Assembly (NCBI GenBank): GCA_017615135.1
Contig: JAGAAU010000105.1
Span: 1 to 7,893 of the forward strand
Source: Bacteroidales bacterium
GTDB lineage: Bacteria > Bacteroidota > Bacteroidia > Bacteroidales > UBA932
Direction of reading: 5' to 3'
DNA: 7,893 nucleotides
The notes below the pieces were generated by a model that searched no databases, was not told the DNA's origin, and was given only the letters and a program-made list of their open reading frames with translations. Of the stretch, positions 1 to 7,138 are shown piece after piece (the stretch's first letter is position 1; each line of letters opens with the position of its first letter). A program made the position numbers and the translations under genes.

Positions 1-2237
1 CAGGCGAGGCCCCCGAAGAGGTAAAGCCTGCGGCAGAGAAAGCCGAGCCCGCAAGCCTCGAGGAAGAGGAGCTGGCAAATCAGGAGAAGAACGAGGCCGA
101 CAATGCTGCGGCAGAGCTGGCAGCTTACAAGAAGGCCAACCCTCTCTTCGCTGTCCTGCAGCCTTCCGATCCTACCCAGAGCGCATGCATCGGTTACGCC
201 AATGCGGTTGATACAGCACAGGTTAACAAGTACCTTACAATGCCTCAGGTGGCAGATCTCTTCCCTTCGGAATTCAAGCCCATGTGGTCTGTAAAGCCCG
301 CATCCTACTTCGCCAGCGGCAATGTCTATGAGCTCGTGGCCATCAAGGTCGCCAGCCGCGACGGCAAGGCTCCCCTCGACGGAAGCGCCGTTGTAGACGC
401 CAGGGTGTCCTATCCTCAGCAGAGGGGTACCGGCAACCCTACCGTCTCCATGACAATGAATGCGGAAGGCGCCAATGTATGGGCCCGTCTGACCAAAGAG
501 AACATCGGCAAGCAGATAGCAATCGTGCTTGACGGTACCGTATATTCCTACCCTGTGGTCAACACCGAAATCACTGGAGGAAACTCCGAGATTTCCGGTA
601 ACTTCGACGTGGAGGAAGCAACGGACCTTACCAACGTTCTCAAGTCCGGTAAACTGCCCGCTCCCGCCACCATCGTTCAGGAGCAGGTCGTAGGACCTTC
701 CCTGGGTGCCGAGTCTATCCGTTCCGGACTCATCTCCTTCGTGATAGCCTTCATCCTGGTGCTTCTCTACATGATCTTCTTCTACAAGGGAGCAGGTCTT
801 GTGGCAGACTTCGCACTGCTTACCAACGTGCTTCTCCTCTTCGGTACCCTCGCATCTTTCGGTGCAGTCCTGACCTTGCCCGGTATCGCCGGTCTGGTTC
901 TGACCATGGGTATGGCAGTGGATGCTAACGTTATCATTTACGAGCGCATCAAGGAGGAACTGGCAGCAGGCAAGGGCGTAAGGAAGGCTGTTGAGGATGG
1001 TTACAGGAACGCCTACTCCGCCATTATCGACGGTCAGGTTACCACCCTCCTTACCGGTATCGTGCTCTTCGTGTTCGGTTCCGGTCCCGTCAAGGGCTTC
1101 GCCACCACCCTCATCATCGGTATCGTCACCTCGGTGATCACCTCTATCTTCATCACCAGGCTCATCATCGACTCCCGCATCGAGAAGGGCAAGAACGTCA
1201 GCTTCGAGAACAATCTCACCAAGAACTTCCTGAAGAACACCAAGGCAGACTTCATCGGCGCCCGCAAGGTGTCTTACGTAGTTTCCGGCGTACTTATCGT
1301 CATCGCCCTGGTTTCCATGTTCACCAAGGGATTCACCTACGGTGTAGACTTCACCGGCGGCCGTACCTATGTTGTCCGCTTCGATACTCCCACCACTGCA
1401 GAGCAGGTAAGGGAAGCCACCTTCAAGGTGTTCAGCGAGGCTTCTGCGGCAGACGAGAATGTGAAGAACTCCTCCGTTGAGGTCAAGCAGTTCGGTGGCG
1501 GAAGCCAGATGAAGATTACCACCTCCTACAAGTACGAGGATGAGTCTTCCACCGTTGACGCTGAAATCGAGGGCATGCTCTACGAGGCTCTGAAGGGCTT
1601 CTTCGCAGAGGATATCACCCTGACCGACTTCACCTCCACCCTGGACAACCCCAACGGTATCGTTTCTTCCGACAAGGTTGGAGCCTCCATCGCCAACGAT
1701 ATCAAGCGCAATGCAATTATCGCAGTGCTCATCGCCCTGCTGGTAATCTTCGCCTATATCGCCTTCCGTTTCAAGGGCTGGACCTGGGGTCTCGGCGGTG
1801 TTGTGTCGCTGGCACACACTTCAATCATCGTCATCGGCTTCTTCTCCCTGTTCTCGGGCATCCTGCCCTTCAACCTGGATGTAGACCAGACGTTCATTGC
1901 GGCTATCCTTACCATCATCGGTTACGCCATCAACGATAACGTGGTTATCTTCGACCGTATCCGTGAGTTCATGGGCCTGCATCCCAATGCAGAACTTAAG
2001 GAAAGTGCCAACAGCGCTCTTAACGCAACCCTCACCCGTACGGTCAATACTTCGGTATCTACCCTCGTAACCATGCTTGCAATCGCAATCTTCGGTGGAG
2101 AGAGCATCCGCGGACTGTCCGTCGCCCTTATCCTCGGTATCTGCATCGGAACCTACGCTTCCATTATGATCGGTACCCCGATTATGTACGACGCTTCCAG
2201 GAAGGCCGTTGCAAAGAAGGCAGCCGCCAAGAAGTAA
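1..2237 (+). CDS. secDF: Protein translocase subunit SecDF (SecD-SecF fusion), 5'-truncated by the window edge
   Basis: SecDF is an inner-membrane partner of SecYEG that uses the proton gradient to help pull secreted proteins across the membrane. The reading frame is open from base 3 to the TAA at 2235-2237, about 744 residues; the first membrane segment and early periplasmic part of SecD lie off the left edge. The visible protein begins with a Glu/Ala-rich stretch (about 3-130) inside the SecD periplasmic region, then the SecD signature VSMTMNAEGANVWARL. The SecD membrane domain follows with GMAVDANVIIYERIKEEL (its Asp codon at 921-923) and GSGPVKGFATTL. SecF starts around base 1260, with GVDFTGGRTYVVRFD after its first membrane segment and IIGYAINDNVVIFDRIRE (Asp codon at 1935-1937) later. 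About eleven of the expected twelve membrane segments are visible. The C-terminus is a short Lys/Ala-rich tail. The ATG at 240 is internal, because homologous sequence continues upstream of it. A terminator follows 30 bases after the stop. Confidence 0.96.
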   Translation, partial: GEAPEEVKPAAEKAEPASLEEEELANQEKNEADNAAAELAAYKKANPLFAVLQPSDPTQSACIGYANAVDTAQVNKYLTMPQVADLFPSEFKPMWSVKPASYFASGNVYELVAIKVASRDGKAPLDGSAVVDARVSYPQQRGTGNPTVSMTMNAEGANVWARLTKENIGKQIAIVLDGTVYSYPVVNTEITGGNSEISGNFDVEEATDLTNVLKSGKLPAPATIVQEQVVGPSLGAESIRSGLISFVIAFILVLLYMIFFYKGAGLVADFALLTNVLLLFGTLASFGAVLTLPGIAGLVLTMGMAVDANVIIYERIKEELAAGKGVRKAVEDGYRNAYSAIIDGQVTTLLTGIVLFVFGSGPVKGFATTLIIGIVTSVITSIFITRLIIDSRIEKGKNVSFENNLTKNFLKNTKADFIGARKVSYVVSGVLIVIALVSMFTKGFTYGVDFTGGRTYVVRFDTPTTAEQVREATFKVFSEASAADENVKNSSVEVKQFGGGSQMKITTSYKYEDESSTVDAEIEGMLYEALKGFFAEDITLTDFTSTLDNPNGIVSSDKVGASIANDIKRNAIIAVLIALLVIFAYIAFRFKGWTWGLGGVVSLAHTSIIVIGFFSLFSGILPFNLDVDQTFIAAILTIIGYAINDNVVIFDRIREFMGLHPNAELKESANSALNATLTRTVNTSVSTLVTMLAIAIFGGESIRGLSVALILGICIGTYASIMIGTPIMYDASRKAVAKKAAAKK

Positions 2238-2267
2238 GAAACTTCCTGAAAAAGTTTTCAACAATAG

Positions 2268-2301
2268 TCGCCCGGCCCGTCAAAGGTCGGGCGATTTTGT
2301 T
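2268..2301 (+). terminator. Intrinsic terminator downstream of secDF
   Basis: A 10-base-pair stem (2268-2277 TCGCCCGGCC with 2285-2294 GGTCGGGCGA, one G-T wobble) closes a 7-base loop (CGTCAAA). It is followed by TTTT at 2295-2298 and then GTT. This is the standard layout of a Rho-independent terminator. It lies 30 bases after the secDF stop and before the dnaE start, so it probably ends the secDF transcript. The T-tract is short and interrupted by a G, so some readthrough into dnaE is possible. Confidence 0.85.
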
Positions 2302-2308
2302 ATCTTTG
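2301..2308 (+). promoter_or_regulatory. Candidate Bacteroidota -7 promoter element for dnaE
   Basis: TATCTTTG fits the Bacteroidota -7 consensus TAnnTTTG exactly. It ends 7 bases before the dnaE ATG at 2316, so the transcript would begin at or within a few bases of the start codon. No convincing TTG/TTTG -33 element is seen about 20 bases upstream; that position falls in the loop and right arm of the secDF terminator. There is no Shine-Dalgarno-like sequence between this motif and the ATG. The match to the consensus is seen directly; promoter activity is inferred. Confidence 0.6.
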
Positions 2309-2315
2309 TGAAGTT

Positions 2316-5300
2316 ATGGCCTTCGTACATCTTCACGTTCATACCCAGTATTCCGTCCTGGACGGATTTTCCTCAATACCCAAACTGTTCGCACGGGCGG
2401 AAGAGCTCGGCATGCCCGCAATTGCAATTACAGACCACGGCAATATGTACGGGGTTATGGAGTTCTGCAAGTGCGCGGAAGACCATCCTTCCGTGAAGCC
2501 TATAGTAGGCTGCGAGGTGTACGTAACCAGGCACTACGACAACCGCCTTAAAGACAACGAGCACAAAAAGTATTACCATCTGATTCTGCTCGCCAAGAAC
2601 GAAAACGGTTACCACAATCTGGTTAAGATAGTGTCTTCCGGCTTTGTAGACGGATTCTACTACAAGCCCAGGGTTACCCACGAGATTCTGGAGAAGTATC
2701 ACGAAGACATTATCTGCTGTTCCGCCTGTCTTGCCGGAGAAATCCCCAACGACATAATGCATGGAGACCTGGATGCGGCCCGTGAGGCAATCGCCTGGCA
2801 CAAGAAGGTCTTCGGGGACGATTATTACCTGGAGGTAATGCTCCATAAGACCGAGGTTCCGGACGCTCCGGACAAGGTGTGGGAGGTTTATCGGGAGCAG
2901 ACAAAGGTGAATGCCGCAATTTTCCAGCTTGCCGAGGAAACCGGCACCAAGGTGGTGGCCACTAACGATGCTCATTTTATCCTGAAGGAAGACGGCCCTG
3001 CGCACGACAAGTTCATCTGCATATCTACCAATGATTATATAGACGATCCGAACCGCCTGCGCTATACCCAGCAGGAGTATATAAAGAGCGAGGAGGAGAT
3101 GGCGGCGCTGTTCCCGGACCATCCGGAGGTGCTGGCCAATACTCTGGAAGTGGCCGGGAAGGTGGAGCGGTACAGCCTGAAGCGGGATTATGTGCTGCCC
3201 AGGTTCAAGATAGACCCCGATTTTATTGAAGACCTGCCCGCGCAGCTGGAGAAGTACAAGGATATAATAGACGAAGGCCGCACCGACAAGAAGGGCAATT
3301 ACCGTGGCGACGATTTCTGTGCCTCGGTGGCCTTCCTCTGCCATCTTACCTGGAAGGGGGCGCGGGAGCGCTACGGAGACAACCCTACCGCCGAGCAGAA
3401 GGAGAGGATAGAATTCGAACTGAAGACTATCAGCCGTATGGGCTTCCCGGACTACTTCCTAATAGTTCAGGACTATATTGCGGCAACGAGGGCCGGAGGT
3501 ACCCTTGTGGGCCCCGGGCGAGGTTCCGCTGCCGGTTCGGTGGTTGCCTACTGCCTTAAAATCACCAATCTGGACCCTCTGAAATACAATCTTCTGTTCG
3601 AGCGTTTCCTGAATCCGGACCGAATCAGCATGCCCGATATAGACGTAGACTTCGAGGATCTGACCGCGGCGCACGAGTATGTGGAAAAGACCTACGGGGT
3701 AGACCATGTATCCCGCGTCATCACTTTCGGTACCATGGCGGCAAAGAGCGCTATCAAGGATATGGCGCGCATCAGCCACGTGAGCATAGATGAATCGAAC
3801 CGTCTTTCCAAGATGGTGCCGGACCGTCTTCCCGAGGTGGATGGAAAGGATGTAAAGGTGAATCTTGCCAACTGTTTCAAGTATTCCCCCGAGTTCAAGA
3901 AAGAGCTCTCGGAGGGTACGACCATGAACAGGGATGTGCTTGAGTTTGCGAAGCAGCTGGAGGGCAGCGTGCGTCAGGTGGGTATGCACGCGTGCGCGAC
4001 TATAATAGGTCCGGGCAACCTTACAGATTATATTCCCATCTGTCTGTCCAAAGATAAGGATACGGGGGAGGATGTGTGGACGTCGCAGTACGACGGCCAT
4101 TATATCGAGAGTGCCGGAATGCTCAAGATGGACTTCCTGGGGCTGAATACCCTCGCCATTATCCACCGCACCCTCGATTATATCAAAGACCTGTACGGCA
4201 AGGACATAGATATCGAGAAAATTCCTATAAACGACCATCCCACCCTGGAACTCTTCGGGCGCGGAGACACGGTTGCGGTGTTCCAGTTTGAGTCTGAAGG
4301 CATGAAGAGCTGGCTGCAGAAACTCCGCCCGGAGCGTTTCGAGGACCTCATAGCTATGAATGCCCTCTACCGCCCGGGTCCGATGGATTACATCCCGGAC
4401 TTTGTAGCCCGCAAGCAGGGGCATCAGAAGATAGAGTACGACCTGCCGGAGATGGAGGAGTTCCTCAGCGAGACCTACGGAGTGACGGTTTACCAGGAGC
4501 AGGTGATGCTTCTGTCCCGCAAACTGGCAGACTTTACCAAGGGCGAGGCCGATACCCTCCGAAAGGCCATGGGTAAGAAGCAGAAGTCTGTGCTGGATTC
4601 TCTGAAGGACAAATTCATGACCGGTGGCCGCAAGAACGGATATCCGGACGAAACCCTGGACAAGATTTGGCAGGACTGGGAGAAATTTGCCCAGTATGCC
4701 TTCAACAAGTCGCATTCCACCTGTTATGCCTGGGTAAGTTATCAGACCGGCTGGCTCAAGTGTCACTATCCTGCTGAATTCTTTGCCGCCAACCTGAGCT
4801 GTGCAGACAATATAGACGAAATCAAGAAGATTATAGGCAATGCCAAGGCCCACGGCATCAAGGTTCTGAACCCCGATGTGAATGAGTCTGAGTCGCACTT
4901 CGCCCCTGTTTCAGAAAATGGCGAGCAGGCGCGCAAGATACGCTTCGGCCTTGGTGGAATCAAGGGTTTCGGCGCCAATGTGGTGGATGCCATCATCAGC
5001 GAGAGGCACGCCAACGGCAAGTTCGCAGACCTGTTCGATTTCTGCGAAAGGATGGCATCTTCGCTCGGGCGGAAGTCTCTGGAAGCTCTGGTTTATGCAG
5101 GAGCGCTGGATTCATTCGGATACAGCCGCGGACGGTATTTCACTCCCACCAAGAGCGGAAATCTCTTTATAGACGAGCTCGCCCGCTATGTGGAACTCTA
5201 CCGCAACGACACCATGGACGCGTCTGCATCCCTGTTCGGGGAGGTGGAAGAGCTGAAGCCGGTGAAGCCGGAGGTGCCGGAACTGCTGGCGGAGGAAGAC

Positions 5301-5987
5301 CAGATGATGCTGTTGCAGCAGGAGAAGGAGTATGTGGGAATGTATCTCTCCACCCATCCTCTGGATAAATATGCACTGGAAATCAAGACTTTCGCCAATT
5401 GTGAGCTGAAAGACCTGACCAATCTCATAGACGATTGCCGCACCCGCGGAAAAGCCGTCAAGGTGAGGTTGTCCGGCATAGTTACGGACAAGAAGGGTAT
5501 CACTTCCAGGACCGGCCGCCAGGGTGCATCGGTAACTTTGGAAGACTATAACGGAGTATACGAGCTGAAGCTGTGGGGGAAAGACTATACAGACTATGTG
5601 TCCCTTCTGGATAAATACAGCCAGGTGCTTATAGAGGGCGAGGTGAAGGAGGGTTTCCGCAGCAAGAAGGACGAGCAGGAGAATGTTCCCGCAAGCTGGC
5701 AGTTCCGTATACAGAATATCATACCTCTGGGCGACGTTGCCGACAGATATATAACCGGTATCAATATCAACCTGAATACGTCGGAGCTGAACGACGCCCT
5801 TCGGAAGCAGCTGATAGCGGTTCTCCGCAAGAACAAGGGTAAAACGCCTGTGTTGTGCACGCTTGTGGACGATGATAAGAAATATCACCTGGAATTCATT
5901 TCACGCAAGTTCCACGCGGCAGTCTCCGAGGAGCTGGTAAACGGCATAGACCAGCTTGGCCTCCAGTACAACGTTATCTGCAAATAG
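2316..5987 (+). CDS. dnaE: DNA polymerase III subunit alpha (DnaE), complete, 1223 aa
   Basis: This is the catalytic subunit of the replicative DNA polymerase, which copies both strands at the fork. The start is secure: the protein opens with MAFVHLHVHTQYS, the usual DnaE N-terminus. Residues 1 to about 240 are the PHP domain, with candidate metal ligands H7, H9, D16, H41, E67, H88, C138, D218 and H220 all present. The C-family polymerase core has the PGRGSAAGS motif (400-408), the palm aspartates D441 and D443 in PDIDVDFED, and the third catalytic Asp D606 in KMDFLGL, matching E. coli D401, D403 and D555. A helix-hairpin-helix segment (GGIKGFGANVV) lies near 880-889. A likely clamp-binding site is SASLFG at 970-975, with Ser where Gln is usual. 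An OB fold spans about 1046-1140, followed by a C-terminal domain. Length is normal for DnaE rather than PolC. ATA Ile codons look commoner than in secDF, consistent with lower expression. Confidence 0.98.
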   Translation: MAFVHLHVHTQYSVLDGFSSIPKLFARAEELGMPAIAITDHGNMYGVMEFCKCAEDHPSVKPIVGCEVYVTRHYDNRLKDNEHKKYYHLILLAKNENGYHNLVKIVSSGFVDGFYYKPRVTHEILEKYHEDIICCSACLAGEIPNDIMHGDLDAAREAIAWHKKVFGDDYYLEVMLHKTEVPDAPDKVWEVYREQTKVNAAIFQLAEETGTKVVATNDAHFILKEDGPAHDKFICISTNDYIDDPNRLRYTQQEYIKSEEEMAALFPDHPEVLANTLEVAGKVERYSLKRDYVLPRFKIDPDFIEDLPAQLEKYKDIIDEGRTDKKGNYRGDDFCASVAFLCHLTWKGARERYGDNPTAEQKERIEFELKTISRMGFPDYFLIVQDYIAATRAGGTLVGPGRGSAAGSVVAYCLKITNLDPLKYNLLFERFLNPDRISMPDIDVDFEDLTAAHEYVEKTYGVDHVSRVITFGTMAAKSAIKDMARISHVSIDESNRLSKMVPDRLPEVDGKDVKVNLANCFKYSPEFKKELSEGTTMNRDVLEFAKQLEGSVRQVGMHACATIIGPGNLTDYIPICLSKDKDTGEDVWTSQYDGHYIESAGMLKMDFLGLNTLAIIHRTLDYIKDLYGKDIDIEKIPINDHPTLELFGRGDTVAVFQFESEGMKSWLQKLRPERFEDLIAMNALYRPGPMDYIPDFVARKQGHQKIEYDLPEMEEFLSETYGVTVYQEQVMLLSRKLADFTKGEADTLRKAMGKKQKSVLDSLKDKFMTGGRKNGYPDETLDKIWQDWEKFAQYAFNKSHSTCYAWVSYQTGWLKCHYPAEFFAANLSCADNIDEIKKIIGNAKAHGIKVLNPDVNESESHFAPVSENGEQARKIRFGLGGIKGFGANVVDAIISERHANGKFADLFDFCERMASSLGRKSLEALVYAGALDSFGYSRGRYFTPTKSGNLFIDELARYVELYRNDTMDASASLFGEVEELKPVKPEVPELLAEEDQMMLLQQEKEYVGMYLSTHPLDKYALEIKTFANCELKDLTNLIDDCRTRGKAVKVRLSGIVTDKKGITSRTGRQGASVTLEDYNGVYELKLWGKDYTDYVSLLDKYSQVLIEGEVKEGFRSKKDEQENVPASWQFRIQNIIPLGDVADRYITGININLNTSELNDALRKQLIAVLRKNKGKTPVLCTLVDDDKKYHLEFISRKFHAAVSEELVNGIDQLGLQYNVICK

Positions 5988-5995
5988 TTACGGCG

Positions 5996-6126
5996 GTTCC
6001 TGCCGGGACACTATTCTTCCCGAGGGAGTTCGTCCTTCGGACTCACCCTTCCCACTTCGTGGGCCCCTCCCGCTCCCGTGCCGCGGGTGGCACGTCCCTC
6101 TGGAAGAACACTCTCCCGGCCGGAAC
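5996..6126. repeat. Palindromic intergenic element: 32-base imperfect inverted repeat enclosing three hairpins
   Basis: The element fills most of the 153-base gap between the convergent dnaE and ThiL-like genes, starting 8 bases after the dnaE stop and ending 14 bases before the other stop. The outer arms are 5996-6027 and 6095-6126; read as reverse complements, they match at 27 of 32 positions, including GCCGGGA, TTCTTCC and GAGGGA blocks. Inside are three hairpins: GAGTTCG/CGGACTC (6026-6032 with 6038-6044, one G-T pair), CCCAC/GTGGG (6051-6055 with 6059-6063, loop TTC) and CGTGCC/GGCACG (6077-6082 with 6089-6094). The first hairpin can also fold as GTCC-TTC-GGAC. Base 6026 and 6027 can pair in either the outer stem or hairpin 1. 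No T-tract follows, so it is not a classical terminator. No protein in this stretch resembles a known family. It may be a REP- or MITE-type dispersed repeat, or a structured 3' end; copy number in the genome is unknown. Confidence 0.7.
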
Positions 6127-6140
6127 GAGATGGGCTGCAG

Positions 6141-7136
6141 CTATGGCGTGGTGACGGGGAGTTCTACGCCGGTGGGCTCTACCAGGACGCATCCTACGTC
6201 AGGGAGGGCCAGATGGCCTATGATGTCGAAAGTCTGGAAATCCCGGCGGAATTTCTCCAGTTTCAGGATGGGCACGGTGAACAGGAGCCGGTAATCTTCG
6301 CCGCCGTTCATGGCTGCGGAGACCGGATCTGAATCTATGCTCTTTCCGAAATCGAAAGACCCGCCTTCGAAGGGGATTTTATCGGCGTAAACCTTGACTC
6401 CCAGCCCGGTGGCGGCTGAAATGCGCAGCATTGCATCGGCAAGGCCCTTGTCTACGAGGCATCCGCACGAGGGGTAGATGTCCGACGACTCCAGAATCGC
6501 AGGCAGGTCCGGCTGCAGTTCGGGCTTCAGATAGGAACCTACCAGCATTTTATAGCGTTCCATCTCCTCGCTGCCAAGTTCGGCTCCGGCATTGAAACGG
6601 GTTTTTTCCCTTTCCAGGACCTGCAGGCCAAGATAGGCCGCTCCGAGACTGCCGCTTACGCAAAGCAGGTCTTTGCTCTGGGCTTTGGGCATGCGGGCTA
6701 CGCACAGCTGTGATACTGTTCCGGCGGCGCTGGCAGATACCAGGAAGCCATTGCGGGAGGGTTGCAGTTTCAGGGACAGGGATTCGTAGCCGAAGCGTTT
6801 GGCCGCGCTGACCACCCCGCTCCAGAACTCCTGAATCTGCGGGAAATCCAGTTTTGCGGAAACTCCGAGCGACAGGGAAAGGGCCCGAGGCTTGGCCATC
6901 TGCGCGTATAGCGCACCGGTTACGGCCACTATGGTCTTGAACCCCAGGTGTTTCAGGGGGAAGTATACAAGGTCGAAGTCTATGCCCTCGCTCAGCAGGC
7001 GGGAAACCTGCACAACACGGTCTTTCCCCGTGGAGGAGAAAATTCCGTCGCCGCTGTTTTCTGCGTAGCCGGTGCCTTCAAAAAGCAGCCTCAGGGCTTC
7101 CTTCCTGCCGATTTCAGCAAATTTGCGCTCCTCCAT
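6141..7136 (-). CDS. ThiL-like protein (thiamine-monophosphate kinase family), probably catalytically degenerate, 331 aa
   Basis: Canonical ThiL phosphorylates thiamine monophosphate to the diphosphate using ATP. Family membership shows in SEGIDFDLVYFPLKHLGFK (49-67), KPRALSLSLGVS (82-93), DLLCVSGSLGAAYLGLQVLEREK (starting at 156), and AMNGGEDYRLLFTVP (275-289), in the family's order and at normal length. Most active-site motifs are altered. GDDAA reads GDGIF (29-33); the Asp of TTDxLxEG is Arg46; its following His is Asp53; the Ser-Asp of the SDxxAM motif is Gly74-Ala75; GGDT becomes SLKL (121-124); and DISDG reads LVDKG (227-231). These aspartates bind magnesium and nucleotide in characterised ThiL, so kinase activity is doubtful. 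The frame is intact, which argues against simple decay. The start ATG overlaps the stop of the upstream glyQS gene by one base, implying a shared transcript and coupled translation. I leave the symbol blank because thiL would imply an activity the sequence does not support. Confidence 0.78.
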   Translation of the reverse strand: MEERKFAEIGRKEALRLLFEGTGYAENSGDGIFSSTGKDRVVQVSRLLSEGIDFDLVYFPLKHLGFKTIVAVTGALYAQMAKPRALSLSLGVSAKLDFPQIQEFWSGVVSAAKRFGYESLSLKLQPSRNGFLVSASAAGTVSQLCVARMPKAQSKDLLCVSGSLGAAYLGLQVLEREKTRFNAGAELGSEEMERYKMLVGSYLKPELQPDLPAILESSDIYPSCGCLVDKGLADAMLRISAATGLGVKVYADKIPFEGGSFDFGKSIDSDPVSAAMNGGEDYRLLFTVPILKLEKFRRDFQTFDIIGHLALPDVGCVLVEPTGVELPVTTP

Positions 7137-7138
7137 TA
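7134..7138 (-). promoter_or_regulatory. TAATG stop-start overlap coupling glyQS to the ThiL-like gene
   Basis: On the minus strand the glyQS stop TAA (7138-7136) and the ThiL-like start ATG (7136-7134) share one base. Such an overlap usually means that ribosomes ending the first gene re-initiate on the second. It also supports this ATG as the true start of the ThiL-like protein, which opens with MEERKFAEIG. Confidence 0.75.

Noticed and set aside
240..242. ATG at 240 as the start of secDF
   Set aside because: The frame is open to the left edge and the upstream residues (NPLFAVL and following) read as SecD periplasmic sequence, so this Met is internal.
2238..2259. A weak hairpin GAAAC...GTTTTC just after the secDF stop
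   Set aside because: It is short, AT-rich and needs a bulge; the strong GC hairpin at 2268-2294 explains termination better.
1821..2264. A 147-residue antisense frame at the secDF end, running into the gap before dnaE
   Set aside because: Almost all of it is the complement of conserved SecF membrane segments, and the peptide resembles no known family.
2373..3344. A 323-residue open frame on the minus strand, antisense to the dnaE PHP region
   Set aside because: It is contained within a certain gene and has hydrophobic, low-information composition with no family motif; a codon-bias shadow.
3459..4898. A 479-residue open frame on the minus strand, antisense to dnaE
   Set aside because: It lies wholly inside dnaE, shows no recognisable family motifs, and is the kind of open antisense frame produced by biased codon use in a GC-rich gene.
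5112..5888. A 258-residue open frame antisense to the 3' part of dnaE
   Set aside because: It lies inside conserved dnaE coding sequence and has no recognisable motif or plausible start context.
5988..6140. A standard intrinsic terminator for either dnaE or the ThiL-like gene
   Set aside because: Strong hairpins are present, but no T-tract follows any of them on either strand, so I list the region as a palindromic element rather than a terminator.
5956..6294. A 112-residue plus-strand frame across the dnaE end and the palindromic element
   Set aside because: It overlaps dnaE in another frame and the 3' end of the ThiL-like gene on the other strand. Its Pro/Arg-rich peptide simply translates the palindromic repeats.
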